Assembly (NCBI GenBank): GCA_034665305.1 | Contig: JAXDFZ010000018.1 | Location: 124,001 to 188,000, forward strand | From: DASXRU01 sp034665305 | GTDB taxonomy: Bacteria > Acidobacteriota > Blastocatellia > Pyrinomonadales > Pyrinomonadaceae | Direction: 5' to 3' | Length of the DNA: 64,000 bases | Shown here: piece by piece, positions 41,676 to 51,300 of the stretch | Layout: every line of letters begins with the position of its first letter | How positions within the stretch are numbered: the stretch's first letter is position 1 | The notes under the pieces: generated by a model | Seen by the model: the letters and a program-made list of their open reading frames with translations, nothing else | Databases searched by the model: none | Told to the model about the DNA's origin: nothing | Translations under genes and position numbers: made by a program

Positions 41676-42590
41676 ATTCGCACTGAGCTCTTAGCCAAAA
41701 CAAAGCGCACCCTCTTCGCCGAAGAAAACCGCGGGCTGCTGCTGGATATTTCGATCTTCGTCGCTAACGTTTTTCTAATGCGATTGCTGACGGGGTTGTT
41801 GATTGACCTCTTTAGTCAGGTCTCAGTAGACAACCCAACAGCCAAATTCGCACTCGGACTTTTATGTGTGTGTATGTGGTTCTTGCCGGCCGCGGGCGCG
41901 GTGTTGAAGCGCTGGCATTACCACCAGAGAATCAGAGGGCAAGGATCAAATGACAAGCCGGCAGAAATCACGGCGACGCCATGGTCGAAAGAAAAAGCAA
42001 AGCCAAGCGGCGGGCTTACCGGAGGTCTGACCGGAGAGCCTTCAGGTGTGCTGGCCGGATGTCTATTCAATCCCATCTTCTACTTCTGCCTGAACCTGGT
42101 GATTATGTCGGCGATTCTGACGGGGTTGGGTGATGTCTTTTTCGGAAAGCGTTTACTCAACAACGGCGGGCTTTTTACGTCGCTCGTCTTAGCGGGATTT
42201 CTCCTGACCGTCATTCAGACCTTTTTGATCTATCGTTATTTCTCGCCGCCGAAAAAACCACCGAAATCGAAGTTCCTCCTCAGCCCGCAAAGCGAAGCGC
42301 TCGGCGATGTCTGCATTTTTCTAAACATGATTCTGTTTCAGGTAGCGTGGAACCTTCTGACCTTTGCGCCCTTGGGTCCTCCCGGAAGTTTGCTGGAATT
42401 TGGCGGCAGACTGTTCTTCTTATGTTTTATCGCCTTGCTGATTTACTTTCCGCCGCGAATGTTTTACCTGGCGGAAGACATCAACCGTACGCGCACGTGG
42501 CTAACGATGCTGCTGGCCAATTCACCGGTTATCCTGCGGGTTCTGCTGGGAACGAGTTCAGGCTCGTCAGGCATGATGTCGGGTTTGTAG
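41676..42590 (+). CDS. Polytopic membrane protein, possible ATT start
   Basis: A membrane protein with about five or six helices, interrupted by a Gly/Thr/Pro-rich cytosolic loop (about residues 85-125). The first ATG (41778) has no ribosome site and would begin inside an obvious hydrophobic helix (GLLLDISIFVANVF continues into it). The frame is open back to a TAA at 41652, and the only plausible initiation point is ATT at 41676, 5 nt after GGGAGG (41665-41670). That start yields ELLAKTKRTLFAEENRGL, a natural amphipathic N-terminus, and 304 aa. If wrong, the protein is the 270-aa form from 41778. No family recognised. Confidence 0.68.
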   Translation: MRTELLAKTKRTLFAEENRGLLLDISIFVANVFLMRLLTGLLIDLFSQVSVDNPTAKFALGLLCVCMWFLPAAGAVLKRWHYHQRIRGQGSNDKPAEITATPWSKEKAKPSGGLTGGLTGEPSGVLAGCLFNPIFYFCLNLVIMSAILTGLGDVFFGKRLLNNGGLFTSLVLAGFLLTVIQTFLIYRYFSPPKKPPKSKFLLSPQSEALGDVCIFLNMILFQVAWNLLTFAPLGPPGSLLEFGGRLFFLCFIALLIYFPPRMFYLAEDINRTRTWLTMLLANSPVILRVLLGTSSGSSGMMSGL

Positions 42591-42598
42591 CAAACACA

Positions 42599-42742
42599 CT
42601 ATCCACAGATTAAGCAGATTACACAGATTCCGGCCCTCAAATAACTTACAGGAAAAGAAACCTTGCTCATGTGTAAGCGTGTGAGTGATGCGCGTCTGCT
42701 GTTTTCTTTGAATCTGTGAAATCTGTGAAATCTGCGGATAAC
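42599..42742. repeat. Paired inverted-repeat element, family A (second copy)
   Basis: ATCCACAGATTAAGCAGATT (from 42601, arm to 42630) is mirrored at 42710-42741 (AATCTGTGAAATCTGTGAAA and TCTGCGGATAA). Each arm is itself made of short direct repeats of an AATCTGTG-like unit. It resembles the element at 2494-2592. Confidence 0.78.
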
Positions 42743-42775
42743 TTCGTCTCAACGGTTTTCAGTTAGCGGAAGTAT

Positions 42776-43444
42776 ATGTCAGTGGGAAGTCGAGAATTCA
42801 TAAGGATGCCGAGCGGGGCCCACGACATGGCTTTGGCCGTGGAAATTCAGTTGCCGGTGAATGCCCTGACTCAGAATCAGCCTTCATTTGCTCGTCTGAT
42901 TGAGCGCGCCGCCGCGGGCGATACCGCGGCCTTTGAGCAGATCATGATTCATTCGCAGCAAAGAGTTATGGCCATGACGTGGCGGATGTTGGGCAACGAA
43001 GCCGACGCCCGCGATGCTTCACAGGAAGTTTTTCTGCGCGTCTACAAGTACCTGCGGCGGTTTAAGCAGGACCAGGATTTCTTCGGCTGGCTCTATCAGA
43101 TTACCGTCAACGTCTGCCGCGATATTTCGAAGCAACGACAAAAACATGGCGACCGGTTCACGTCGTTCGATGCTCCCGGCGACGCGGATGCTTTTCAAGT
43201 TCCAACTGATCAAGACGATGCCGAGGCCGCTTTGCTACAGACGCAACAGCGGGATTTGATCACCCGCGCCATGGCCATGTTGCCGCAGAAAGAGCGCGCG
43301 GCGATTGTGTTGCGCGACATAGAAGGATTGCCGACGGAGGAAGTGGCCCGGATTCTGAATTCCAGCGCGACCACGGTGCGCTCGCAGATTAGTTCGGCGC
43401 GCAGGAAGATTAAGACTTACTGCGAGCAGTATCTGAAGAAGTAG
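42776..43444 (+). CDS. ECF sigma factor
   Basis: A 222-aa extracytoplasmic-function RNA polymerase sigma factor. Region 2 is at about 50-110 (MAMTWRMLGNEADARDASQEVFLRVYKYL ... FFGWLYQITVNVCRD) and region 4 at about 160-215 (LPQKERAAIVLRDIEGLPTEEVARILNSSATTVRSQISSARRKI). A 30-residue hydrophilic N-terminal extension precedes region 2. The next gene encodes a zinc-finger anti-sigma factor, the standard partner. The stop codon lies within a REP hairpin. No target promoter consensus can be read. Confidence 0.95.
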   Translation: MSVGSREFIRMPSGAHDMALAVEIQLPVNALTQNQPSFARLIERAAAGDTAAFEQIMIHSQQRVMAMTWRMLGNEADARDASQEVFLRVYKYLRRFKQDQDFFGWLYQITVNVCRDISKQRQKHGDRFTSFDAPGDADAFQVPTDQDDAEAALLQTQQRDLITRAMAMLPQKERAAIVLRDIEGLPTEEVARILNSSATTVRSQISSARRKIKTYCEQYLKK

Positions 43445-43527
43445 GACAGACATTCCTGTCTGTCCCTTCAGTTTTCGAGAAGGTTCGCAAAGGTAAAGAA
43501 ATGGACAGGCAGGAATGCCTGTCCTAC
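43441..43527. repeat. REP doublet, family H
   Basis: GTAGGACAGACATTCC.. (43441-43465) and its inverted copy GGACAGGCAGGAATGCC.. (43503-43527) fill the gap between sigma and anti-sigma genes. The first hairpin contains the sigma-factor stop codon; the second ends 10 nt before the anti-sigma ATG. Confidence 0.85.
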
Positions 43528-43537
43528 GAGGAACAAA

Positions 43538-44329
43538 ATGAATTGTAAAAACATCAGGGAATTGCTGCCACTGTTTGTCGGGCATGACCTTGATGACAAG
43601 CGGAAGGCCCACGTTACTTCGCATGTCGAAACCTGTCATGAGTGCGGCGTCGCGGTAGAAGAATACCGGGCCAGCCGGCAACTGCTGCAACATTTTGCGC
43701 CGCCGCAATTCAGCGAAGACCTCTACGACGGAATGCGTCAGAGCGTGTTGCGTGAGATCGGCAGAGGAAGTGCGGCGTCCGGATCCGCACTTTTCGGAAA
43801 ACGGTTCCAGCCACGACTGCGGTTAGCTTTCGCAACGGCCCTGTTACTGGCAGTCGCTGGATTCTCGTACTACTTCATCGCGAAGCGAACGAGCGAACAG
43901 CCGCTGATCTCCAGAACGGGTGCTGAACCTGGAAAGAGCGCGCGGGAAGTTTCGCCGCCGACGCCTTTGCCGGCGAAACCGGATACCGGAACATCTCCGT
44001 CAAGTAATGAAGGTTCGGGTCGCAGCACGAATGACGCAGGAGTTGCTCATCCGCACACGGAACGGCGAAGGAATCCTGAGGCCAGGCCCAATCTGATCGA
44101 GGGCGTGGCGAAGTCTCCTGACCTCGCTTCAATCTCTGCAGGCTCGACCCGGGAAGTTAATAAACTCGCGGCGCCCAATACCAACCCCGCGACCGCAGAG
44201 GAGCCTCTGCGAGTGGAAATTCAAACGCGCGATCAAAACATAAGGATCATCTGGTTCGCTCAGCCCATTAAACAAAACTCTCCAGGGAAATCTTCCAAAC
44301 AAACGCAGGAGGCAAGGTCTGATGCTTAA
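43538..44329 (+). CDS. Anti-sigma factor with zinc finger (ZAS)
   Basis: A 263-aa membrane-anchored anti-sigma factor. The cytoplasmic zinc-binding anti-sigma domain has Cys3 and H29-x3-C33-x2-C36 (HVETCHEC). A transmembrane helix lies at about 89-110 (LRLAFATALLLAVAGFSYYF), and the periplasmic part is long, Pro/Ser/Thr-rich and disordered. It holds the ECF sigma factor inactive until a signal, usually proteolysis or thiol oxidation, releases it. The gene overlaps the following one by 8 nt. Confidence 0.9.
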   Translation: MNCKNIRELLPLFVGHDLDDKRKAHVTSHVETCHECGVAVEEYRASRQLLQHFAPPQFSEDLYDGMRQSVLREIGRGSAASGSALFGKRFQPRLRLAFATALLLAVAGFSYYFIAKRTSEQPLISRTGAEPGKSAREVSPPTPLPAKPDTGTSPSSNEGSGRSTNDAGVAHPHTERRRNPEARPNLIEGVAKSPDLASISAGSTREVNKLAAPNTNPATAEEPLRVEIQTRDQNIRIIWFAQPIKQNSPGKSSKQTQEARSDA

Positions 44330-45104
44330 AATGATAAAGAACTCGCTGGCAGTTGCATTAATAATGTTGATGGCTATCTCTGCGTCATCCGCGCAGGGAA
44401 CCGCCAAGCCCGCCGCGTCTGGCGACGATTTTGTTACCGAGAAGGGTTTCAAGAGCAAAGTGCTCGAGGTCAAATATCGCGATGCTTCGAGTTTGGCCAA
44501 CGTGCTGCGGCAGCTTGGCAGCGGCTTCAGGGGCGCGGCTGTCTCTCCGAGTTCTGAATTCAAAACGATCACGGTGCGCGACTTTCCCGAGAATGTAGCA
44601 ACTATTGAAGAGGCGCTGAAACGGCTGGACGTGCCGTCACCTTCGCGGCCAAACATTGAACTGCACATGCACGTGCTCATTGCGTCCAATGCGTCTGGCC
44701 CGACCAGGGAAGTTCCAGCTGAATTGAAAGACGTTTTGACGCAGTTGCGCGGGACTTTTAACTATCAAAAATATGAGCTGGCGACGTCAGTCATTCAGCG
44801 CTTGACGGAATCGAGAAGCGACTTTCGCGGCAAGGGAACGGCCGAGGTTGGCAATACCCTCGGGAATCCTGACACCGGCATGCCTTACGAATACGTCATT
44901 TTTTCGGTCCAGCTGATACAGAATCCCACGGGAGCTGCTTCGGTGCAGATTGGCCAGTTCTCGTTTACTACACTGAACGACAAAGATCGCGCCCAAGTAC
45001 AAACAACTCTCAATATCCGGGATGGTGAGAAGGTTGTGGTTGGAACCGCCACGATGCGGGATCGCGCCTTGATCGTCGTCCTGACAGCGAAGCTGTTGAA
45101 CTAA
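44322..45104 (+). CDS. Secretin N-domain-like exported protein
   Basis: A 260-aa exported protein (signal peptide ending SSAQ, about residue 24). AGGAGG sits 9 nt before the ATG at 44322. The first domain, KVLEVKYRDASSLANVLRQL ... FKTITVRDFPENVATIEEAL, has the pattern of secretin/NolW N-domains, and the rest is beta-rich (EYVIFSVQLIQNP, VQTTLNIRDGEKVVVGTATM), as in secretin periplasmic rings. It lacks the outer-membrane secretin barrel. Co-transcribed with the sigma and anti-sigma genes, so it may report on, or be part of, an export process. Confidence 0.75.
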   Translation: MLKMIKNSLAVALIMLMAISASSAQGTAKPAASGDDFVTEKGFKSKVLEVKYRDASSLANVLRQLGSGFRGAAVSPSSEFKTITVRDFPENVATIEEALKRLDVPSPSRPNIELHMHVLIASNASGPTREVPAELKDVLTQLRGTFNYQKYELATSVIQRLTESRSDFRGKGTAEVGNTLGNPDTGMPYEYVIFSVQLIQNPTGAASVQIGQFSFTTLNDKDRAQVQTTLNIRDGEKVVVGTATMRDRALIVVLTAKLLN

Positions 45105-45118
45105 AGGCCGGCGCACTT

Positions 45119-45153
45119 TTCGTCCTGGCTCACACGACGAGGACGAAGTTTTT
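45119..45153 (+). terminator. Rho-independent terminator of the sigma-factor operon
   Basis: TTCGTCCT (45119-45126) pairs with AGGACGAA (45140-45147), followed by GTTTTTC. Confidence 0.78.
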
Positions 45154-45165
45154 CAACTTAAGCTA

Positions 45166-45545
45166 AAAGGGCTGTGGCTCTCCGCATAGGCGGAAAGTCA
45201 CAGCCTTTCTTGCGTTATTCAGCTCCGCTTTCCAAGGCTTTTTCCCCGCCCCGGAAAAGGCGTACCTGCGGAGATGTGACCCTTAGCTGCGGGGCGATTC
45301 AGACCTCACCACACCCTATCGATACTTCTTTGCTGGGATATCGTGCGGGCCGACTATTGCCTTCGCCTCAAGAGTAGGCAAGGGCGAAGTGTAGGTCGGC
45401 AGCCTATCAACAGATTAGGCGTCCTGCCACTCCCACGGAAGATCTAATCCTTCCCGGAAATCCAAACGCCAAACAGAGCGCAGGTTTTGCCATGCGTCGC
45501 AGCAGGAACTGCGCAGCCGGCCGACCGCGTTAGACGAACTTTCTT
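45166..45545 (+). ncRNA. Structured leader RNA candidate
   Basis: The 455-nt gap before the DUF11 cluster contains a succession of stable stems: GGCTGTG/CACAGCC (45170-45176 with 45199-45205) enclosing TCCGC/GCGGA (45181-45185 with 45190-45194); GCCGAC/GTCGGC (45349-45354 with 45395-45400) enclosing CTTCGCC/GGCGAAG (45361-45367 with 45383-45389); GCCTA/TAGGC (45402-45406 with 45416-45420); and GGAAG/CTTCC (45437-45441 with 45450-45454). No coding frame is convincing. It does not match a riboswitch class I can recognise. It ends at AAGGAG before the ATG at 45560. Confidence 0.5.
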
Positions 45546-45559
45546 TAAGGAGATAAAAA

Positions 45560-46153
45560 ATGTCCACATTACTTAAGAGAACAAGCCGGGTGTTTCTGGC
45601 AGTGACGGGGCTGCTACTTGTTGGCGGTGCGGTTGCACTCGCTCAACATAACAATGCGCTGGTCCGGATTCTTACCGGCCCGGTACACGCAGTTGTGGCG
45701 GCGGTGCAACCAAAGCCTGCGCAGCAACAGCTCGCGAATAATCGTCCGCTTGTAAAGCTCTTTCTGACTGGAGCTATCCAACGCGACAGCAAGAGCATTC
45801 CCATCGAACAGGCTGGCCCGGTCACCCCTGGTGAAGTAGTGAGCTTTACGATGAATTCCGTGAACGAAGGCGGAGCGCCGGCACGGGAATACCGGGCCAT
45901 CGGCCAGATTCCCAGTGGCGCAACGTTCGTTGCCGGTAGTGCCCTGGCGGAACGAGATACCCAGGTCAGCTACTCAATCGATAACGGTCAAATGTTTTCT
46001 GCGACCCCGATGATTGAAGAGAAGCAGGCTGACGGCACCATCAAGAGAGTTGCCGCGCCCGTTTCGATGTACACCCAGGTGCGCTTTGAATGGGCTGATC
46101 CTCTGGCAGCCGGCGGCAAGCTTGTGACTTCATACCAGGTCCGCGTGAAATAA
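45560..46153 (+). CDS. Secreted DUF11-like protein
   Basis: A 197-aa exported protein with a signal peptide (MSTLLKRTSRVFLAVTGLLL, cleaved near ALAQ at 28). The mature protein is one DUF11-type beta-sandwich: GPVTPGEVVSFTMNSVNEGGAPAREYRAIGQIPSGATFVAGSA ... VRFEWADPLAAGGKLVTSYQVRVK. DUF11 domains are surface/secreted building blocks. AAGGAG precedes the ATG. It is the first gene after the structured leader and is followed by a related gene 42 nt later. Confidence 0.85.
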   Translation: MSTLLKRTSRVFLAVTGLLLVGGAVALAQHNNALVRILTGPVHAVVAAVQPKPAQQQLANNRPLVKLFLTGAIQRDSKSIPIEQAGPVTPGEVVSFTMNSVNEGGAPAREYRAIGQIPSGATFVAGSALAERDTQVSYSIDNGQMFSATPMIEEKQADGTIKRVAAPVSMYTQVRFEWADPLAAGGKLVTSYQVRVK

Positions 46154-46195
46154 CCACGATTGCGATTGCTAGCAATCCCACACTTAGGAAAAATA

Positions 46196-48226
46196 ATGAC
46201 AACCAATAAATTTCGACTTCAGATACCAAAAGCATTCACAACAGTGGCTGCTCTGGTCGCGCTTTTTCTGTTGCCGTCATTGGCAGTAGCACAGAACACC
46301 GCGGGCGGAACAGTCATCTCCAATCAAGCCAGTGCAGCTTATGAGGACGACGCGGCGACCCCATACAGCACTGTTTCAAACACCATAACCGTCACGGTCG
46401 CTAACGTCTCCGGTTTGGCAATCACGCCGGATGGCACCTCCATCGCCACGGTAGTGCCGGGGCAGACAGGTGTTCAGTTCCCCTTCACCATCACCAACAC
46501 CTCCAACAACGCAGCGTTAATTCACTTTCTTGCCGCCGGTGCGTCCATCCAGACAACCCGCGGTACCGTAACAGCGGCCTTCGTCGACTACGGCGGAAAC
46601 GGCAGCTTCGACTCCGGAACGGATCTGGATATCTTCGGGAACGGCGCGGCGGTTGATACATCCGCGATCGCCAAAGACGCATCCGTGAACGTGATGGTCA
46701 TCGTGACGGTCAGCAGTTCTGCTACCGCCGCGCAGACAGTCATTGTTCAGCTCGGCGATGCCGCCGGTTCGACACCCTTTGACGAACAGGCAGCCGACAG
46801 TTCCGCGCACGAAGTCAGAACCAATTCAACCGGTATTTCGCCGGCTCCCGTTAACGGCGAGTCTGAAGCGCGAGGTACGTTGAATGCCACCGTCGATGCT
46901 GATGCTTCAATTAGAGTGATGCTATCCGCGTCGTCCGCTGGACCTCTCGCCTACAGTGCCGACATTACCTACACGACAAACTTAGAGAACCTGGGTTCGC
47001 GCGCAGCGAGCACGGTTTCCTTGTCCGGTAATGCAGGCGTTTATATCGTGGCCACCATTCCTGGTGACACGGACCTCAAGGCGGGACAGAGCTGGCCCGC
47101 GGGCACACTGTTCACAGCAGACGCGCTGACAACCAGTAATTTGAGCGCGACTTACTCGAGTACTCAGCCGACCGCCAGCACCGTCACCCGGGTGGCTTTC
47201 AAGGTTGGCTCGTCCCTGGCAGCCACAACCACCAGCGGCGACTTCACCTATGTCGTTACCATTGATGCTGGTCCGTTTGACACGACCCTCGGCATTCGCG
47301 CCATTGCTGATGCCTATGCTACGGACTATGTAGGCAATCCTCTGACCGACCGGGCCGGCGACAACGTAGCCGCCTCTGCCGGTGCGCCGGTAGTCACGTC
47401 AGTCACGCAAACAGGAAATGTTCAAATAGGCCCCAACGGACACCACGATGCGATCAACGGGACGACTAACCTTGATTACACCAACAAGAGTGTCAACACC
47501 GGTATTGCCGGAGTTGTGTACGGCAGCAACACCACGGCCGACGGCACCCTTGTTTACAGCAACACGTTGAAGAACACCGGCAATGCCGATGATGTCTTCA
47601 CCATTACCGCGACCAAGCCCTCGGGTTCCAATTTCACCGTCGAGATCTCGACCGACGGCGGCACGAGCTACGAGAACGTGAGCGACGGATCCGGCGACGA
47701 TTTGGTCACTGTGGCGATCGCCTACAACAGCACTGCCAACATTCTGGTTCGGATTACCGAACCCGAAGGCAATGCAGTGCTCACCGGTTTCACCACCGTC
47801 ATCCACGCCGCCTCCGGCATCACCAGTGCCAATACCAATGACACCATCGACCGGCTTTACACAGGCTTCATTCGCCTGACTAAGACGGCGGTTGTGCTGA
47901 ACGGCAATCTGGCCAAGGGAGCGGCGACCGATGCGGTTCCCGGCGCGGTAATCACGTTTAGTGTTTCGTATGAGAATCTCGCCTCAACCGGCGGGACAAA
48001 TTGCGTAACTCTGAATGCTCTTAACCTGGTCATTACAGAAGACGGCACTGCCGGAACAAACAACTGGGCCACGTACACCACTCACGTGGTCGAGTCCGCA
48101 GTTGATTCGCGCAGCGGCTCAATCACCGGCGATGCCGACACCGGCTCGACAGTACTGACTGACACCCTGACGTCGTTGCCTGCAGGCCAGAGCGGGACCT
48201 TCTCGTTCGCACGCTTGATCAAGTAA
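46196..48226 (+). CDS. Secreted multi-domain DUF11-like protein
   Basis: A 676-aa exported protein, start ATG 46196 with AGGA upstream. After the signal peptide (to about 35, AVAQ) come several beta-sandwich domains: GTVISNQASAAYEDDAATPY, ITPDGTSIATVVPGQTGVQF, GTLVYSNTLKNTGNADDVFTITATKP, and a C-terminal DUF11 repeat (AVPGAVITFSVSYENLAS). It is Thr/Ala/Asp-rich with hardly any Cys. A function as a surface or matrix structural protein is inferred. It forms an operon with its neighbours. Confidence 0.85.
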   Translation: MTTNKFRLQIPKAFTTVAALVALFLLPSLAVAQNTAGGTVISNQASAAYEDDAATPYSTVSNTITVTVANVSGLAITPDGTSIATVVPGQTGVQFPFTITNTSNNAALIHFLAAGASIQTTRGTVTAAFVDYGGNGSFDSGTDLDIFGNGAAVDTSAIAKDASVNVMVIVTVSSSATAAQTVIVQLGDAAGSTPFDEQAADSSAHEVRTNSTGISPAPVNGESEARGTLNATVDADASIRVMLSASSAGPLAYSADITYTTNLENLGSRAASTVSLSGNAGVYIVATIPGDTDLKAGQSWPAGTLFTADALTTSNLSATYSSTQPTASTVTRVAFKVGSSLAATTTSGDFTYVVTIDAGPFDTTLGIRAIADAYATDYVGNPLTDRAGDNVAASAGAPVVTSVTQTGNVQIGPNGHHDAINGTTNLDYTNKSVNTGIAGVVYGSNTTADGTLVYSNTLKNTGNADDVFTITATKPSGSNFTVEISTDGGTSYENVSDGSGDDLVTVAIAYNSTANILVRITEPEGNAVLTGFTTVIHAASGITSANTNDTIDRLYTGFIRLTKTAVVLNGNLAKGAATDAVPGAVITFSVSYENLASTGGTNCVTLNALNLVITEDGTAGTNNWATYTTHVVESAVDSRSGSITGDADTGSTVLTDTLTSLPAGQSGTFSFARLIK

Positions 48227-48260
48227 CGCCCCTTCCCAGTCTTACAAACTGGCTTACACA

Positions 48261-48296
48261 GCTACGCGGCGCGCCTCACCACCCGCGCCGCGTAGC
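48261..48296. promoter_or_regulatory. Strong hairpin between DUF11 genes
   Basis: GCTACGCGGCGCG (48261-48273) pairs perfectly with CGCGCCGCGTAGC (48284-48296) around a 10-nt loop. There is no T run, so it is more like a transcript-stability or processing element than a terminator. Confidence 0.6.
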
Positions 48297-48321
48297 TCCT
48301 CAAAACCAACGGGCGGCAAAG

Positions 48322-51300
48322 ATGATCGGAAGAAGATTTGAATATCTGGTTCTTGCGATGATTGTTGCCGCGTCTTTGTTTTTCGTCGTCGATTCAATTG
48401 CCCAGCAAGCCAGCACGCCCGGTGGCACGATCATCCAGACGCAGGGATATGGCCTTTACAAGGACGATGAGGGGCGCGAACACCGCACCACCTCGGACAT
48501 CGTTAGGATATTTCTTCAGACGGTAACGCTTCTTTCTGTCACGCCAAACGAGACTGCGCCCTCCGCCCAGGTTCAACGCCATCAGGAATTCACCCGGCTC
48601 TTCCATATCTGTAACGTTGGCAATGACGCCGAGCAGGTGATGGTCAGCAAGATTGAAATCTCGTCGCCCGCACGGGTGGTCGGTCTCTCCTTCGATCTCG
48701 ATGGTAATGGCGCACTCTCTGCTACCGATCTCGAAATACACGTTGCGGAAACTCTCTCTCCGAGTCTTGGGCCCGGCGCCTGCACTGGCGTTCTGGTCCT
48801 CCTTAACTCGGAGAGTTTTCCCGCGCAGACAAATTTGGTAGTTCGCTTAACGGCGCGCTCAACCAATGCCGTAGCCGCCAACGGGATCCAGGAAGCCACC
48901 GGCCAGATCGTCAATGCCGTTAGCGACGGACCGCGCATTACAGGCCTGGACGGGTTGGCGCCGACGCTTCTGGTAAACGGCTTGCTGCAGACAGTGGCGT
49001 CTGCGCACGAGGTACTCGCTTACAGCGTGGCTATGAGCAACAGCGGTGACGGCCCGGCGCAAGGCGTCGTCTACCTGGACCACCTGCCGGAAGGGCTCGA
49101 GTACGTCCCCGGGACTTTCCGCGTCGATGGCGAACTTTTGAGAGACACAGACCCAGGCGGCGGCGAAACTGTTTCCACCTCAGTCGTTGAAGCCACCTTG
49201 CCCTCGTTTGCGCCCGGTCAGCTAATGCGGCTTGAATATCAAGTGAGAGTCAGCGAGGGCGTTGCGCCCGGCCGCGGTTTGGTGAACTTCGGGATCATAT
49301 CCGGCCAGAACTTCGCAGCGGTAAAGACTCACGACGCAGTAGTCGTCATCGATCCTTTCGGCATAGTGTTCGCCGCCCATGGAGGGGCGCTCTCTCCCAT
49401 TCCGGGCGCCAGCATCACTCTTTTAATCGACACCTCCGGCACCCTCCCTTTGAGTATCGCTCCCGGCGTGGGGATTCCTCCCAATATTCGGAACCTTAAT
49501 CCAGTGATCGCCGATGCCCAGGGCCGCTTCAACTTTACCCTCGGGCCTGAACAACTTGGTTCCTTAGCGGCCCCCGCCGTTTATTACCTGCGCTTAACGG
49601 CCCCGGGTTTCACAAACCGGATGTTAAAGGCGACGCTGAGCGCGACTCACTCGGGTTTGTTCCGGGCCACGTTCGTTGCCGTGGACGGACAGGCCATCGC
49701 GGGCGCGAACGGTTTCGATTTGGTCCGCACAACGGTCACGGTCGAGGATCTCGCATCGCTGTCGCGAAATATTCCGATGTTTGAAACTCACAGTCTCACG
49801 ATCGATAAGACGGTAGACAAGCAGCGCGCGGAGATAGGCGATGCGCTCACTTACACGATCAACATCAACAACCCCACGCCTACGACAATCGCTAAGTTGA
49901 TTCTGAAAGACACGCTGCCTCGTTCATTTCAATATGCCGCGGGCACGTTCCGAATTCTGCAGGCGAGTGCTGTCACCGGCGCAGGATGGTTAGCGCCGGC
50001 CCAGCAACCCACGATGCGCGACAACGAGTTGACGATGAATCTGGGCGAGCTGTCACCAGCAAGCCAGGTGCAAGTCCAGTATCGCGTTCGCATCGGCGCC
50101 AACGCTCACGAAGGCGAGCAGTTCAACCAAGCGTTCGCCACCGGGCAGTTTCCGGACGGCGAGTTAGTGCGAACCGACGCTGCTCGTGTTTCGGTCTACG
50201 TCGGCGCCGGAACGTTTTCTACCCGGCAGATTATTCTGGGCCGGGTATACGAAGACCTCAATCGCAACGGCCGTTTCGATAACAAGGACCGGGCAATAGC
50301 CGGTGCGCGTGTCTATCTAATGAATGGGCAATATGTGCTCACCGACATCGCCGGGCTCTACAACTTTCCCACGGTCGGCGACGGTGCAGTCGTTATCGCG
50401 CTAGATCCAATCAGTATCGCCGCGGGTTTGACCTTGCGCGATGAAGGACACGTCTCCGGACGTAGTTGGGCGCGAATGCTGCGCACTCCCTTGGGCGGAG
50501 GTTCGCTGTTACAGCAGGACTTTGTGCTGGTGGGCGGCAACGTGTCCGGAGAGATTGCGGGAGCGGCGGTAGCCCTTACGAAGGCAAAGTCGGCTCCCGC
50601 TGCGGTCGCCCCCATCAAATCCGACGGGACGAATGACGATAGGCGTAAATCTCTGGCGCCTGGCACGTATGAGACTGCTGCTACCGAAAAAATCGCTCCG
50701 GTAAAACCGGGCACAGCTCTGATTGTGAGTCCGACGTCCGACTCCGCCGTGGTATCCACTGGTTCAGAAATTCAGGCTCGCGTCGCCATCGATTGGAAGG
50801 TCTTACTTGAAATCAATGACAAGCCGGTCTCCGACAAAAATATCGGCGAGACGCGCGTGGACCATGCCAATCAGGTCACGACCTACACGTTCGCTGGTCT
50901 AACCCTTCCCCCCGGCCTAAACAAACTTCGGGTGACTCCGATCGGTCCCGCTAACGAACGCGGTACGCCAGTCGAGCTCAAGGTGATGGGCCGCGGTCCG
51001 GTGCGCCGGATCGAAATTCTTACAGAGGTAAAAGAGCTGACCTCTGGTGGCAAGGATTCGTTGCTCGCCACGATTCGCGCCTGGGACCAGTGGGACAACC
51101 CAGCTCTTGACGGCTTCGTCGCCATTGAGGGTACGAACGTCCTGGTCATGTCCGCCGATAGCGCGGTGCGCCCGGAATTGTTCACTGCTCAGAGCAGCTC
51201 AGTTCTGCCCTCGCTCGATCGAAAGGGAACTGACTTTGAACGTCCTTTGCCGGCCAATGCCAGACAGGTGAATGACCTGAGAAGCCAAATGGGAATCGCG

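Noticed and set aside
2494..43527. CRISPR array as explanation for the repeats
   Set aside because: The repeats are inverted pairs of different families, not regularly spaced direct repeats, and no cas gene is present.
45166..45545. Cyclic-di-GMP or cobalamin riboswitch in the leader
   Set aside because: The conserved cores of these classes are not found; only the general structured nature can be supported.
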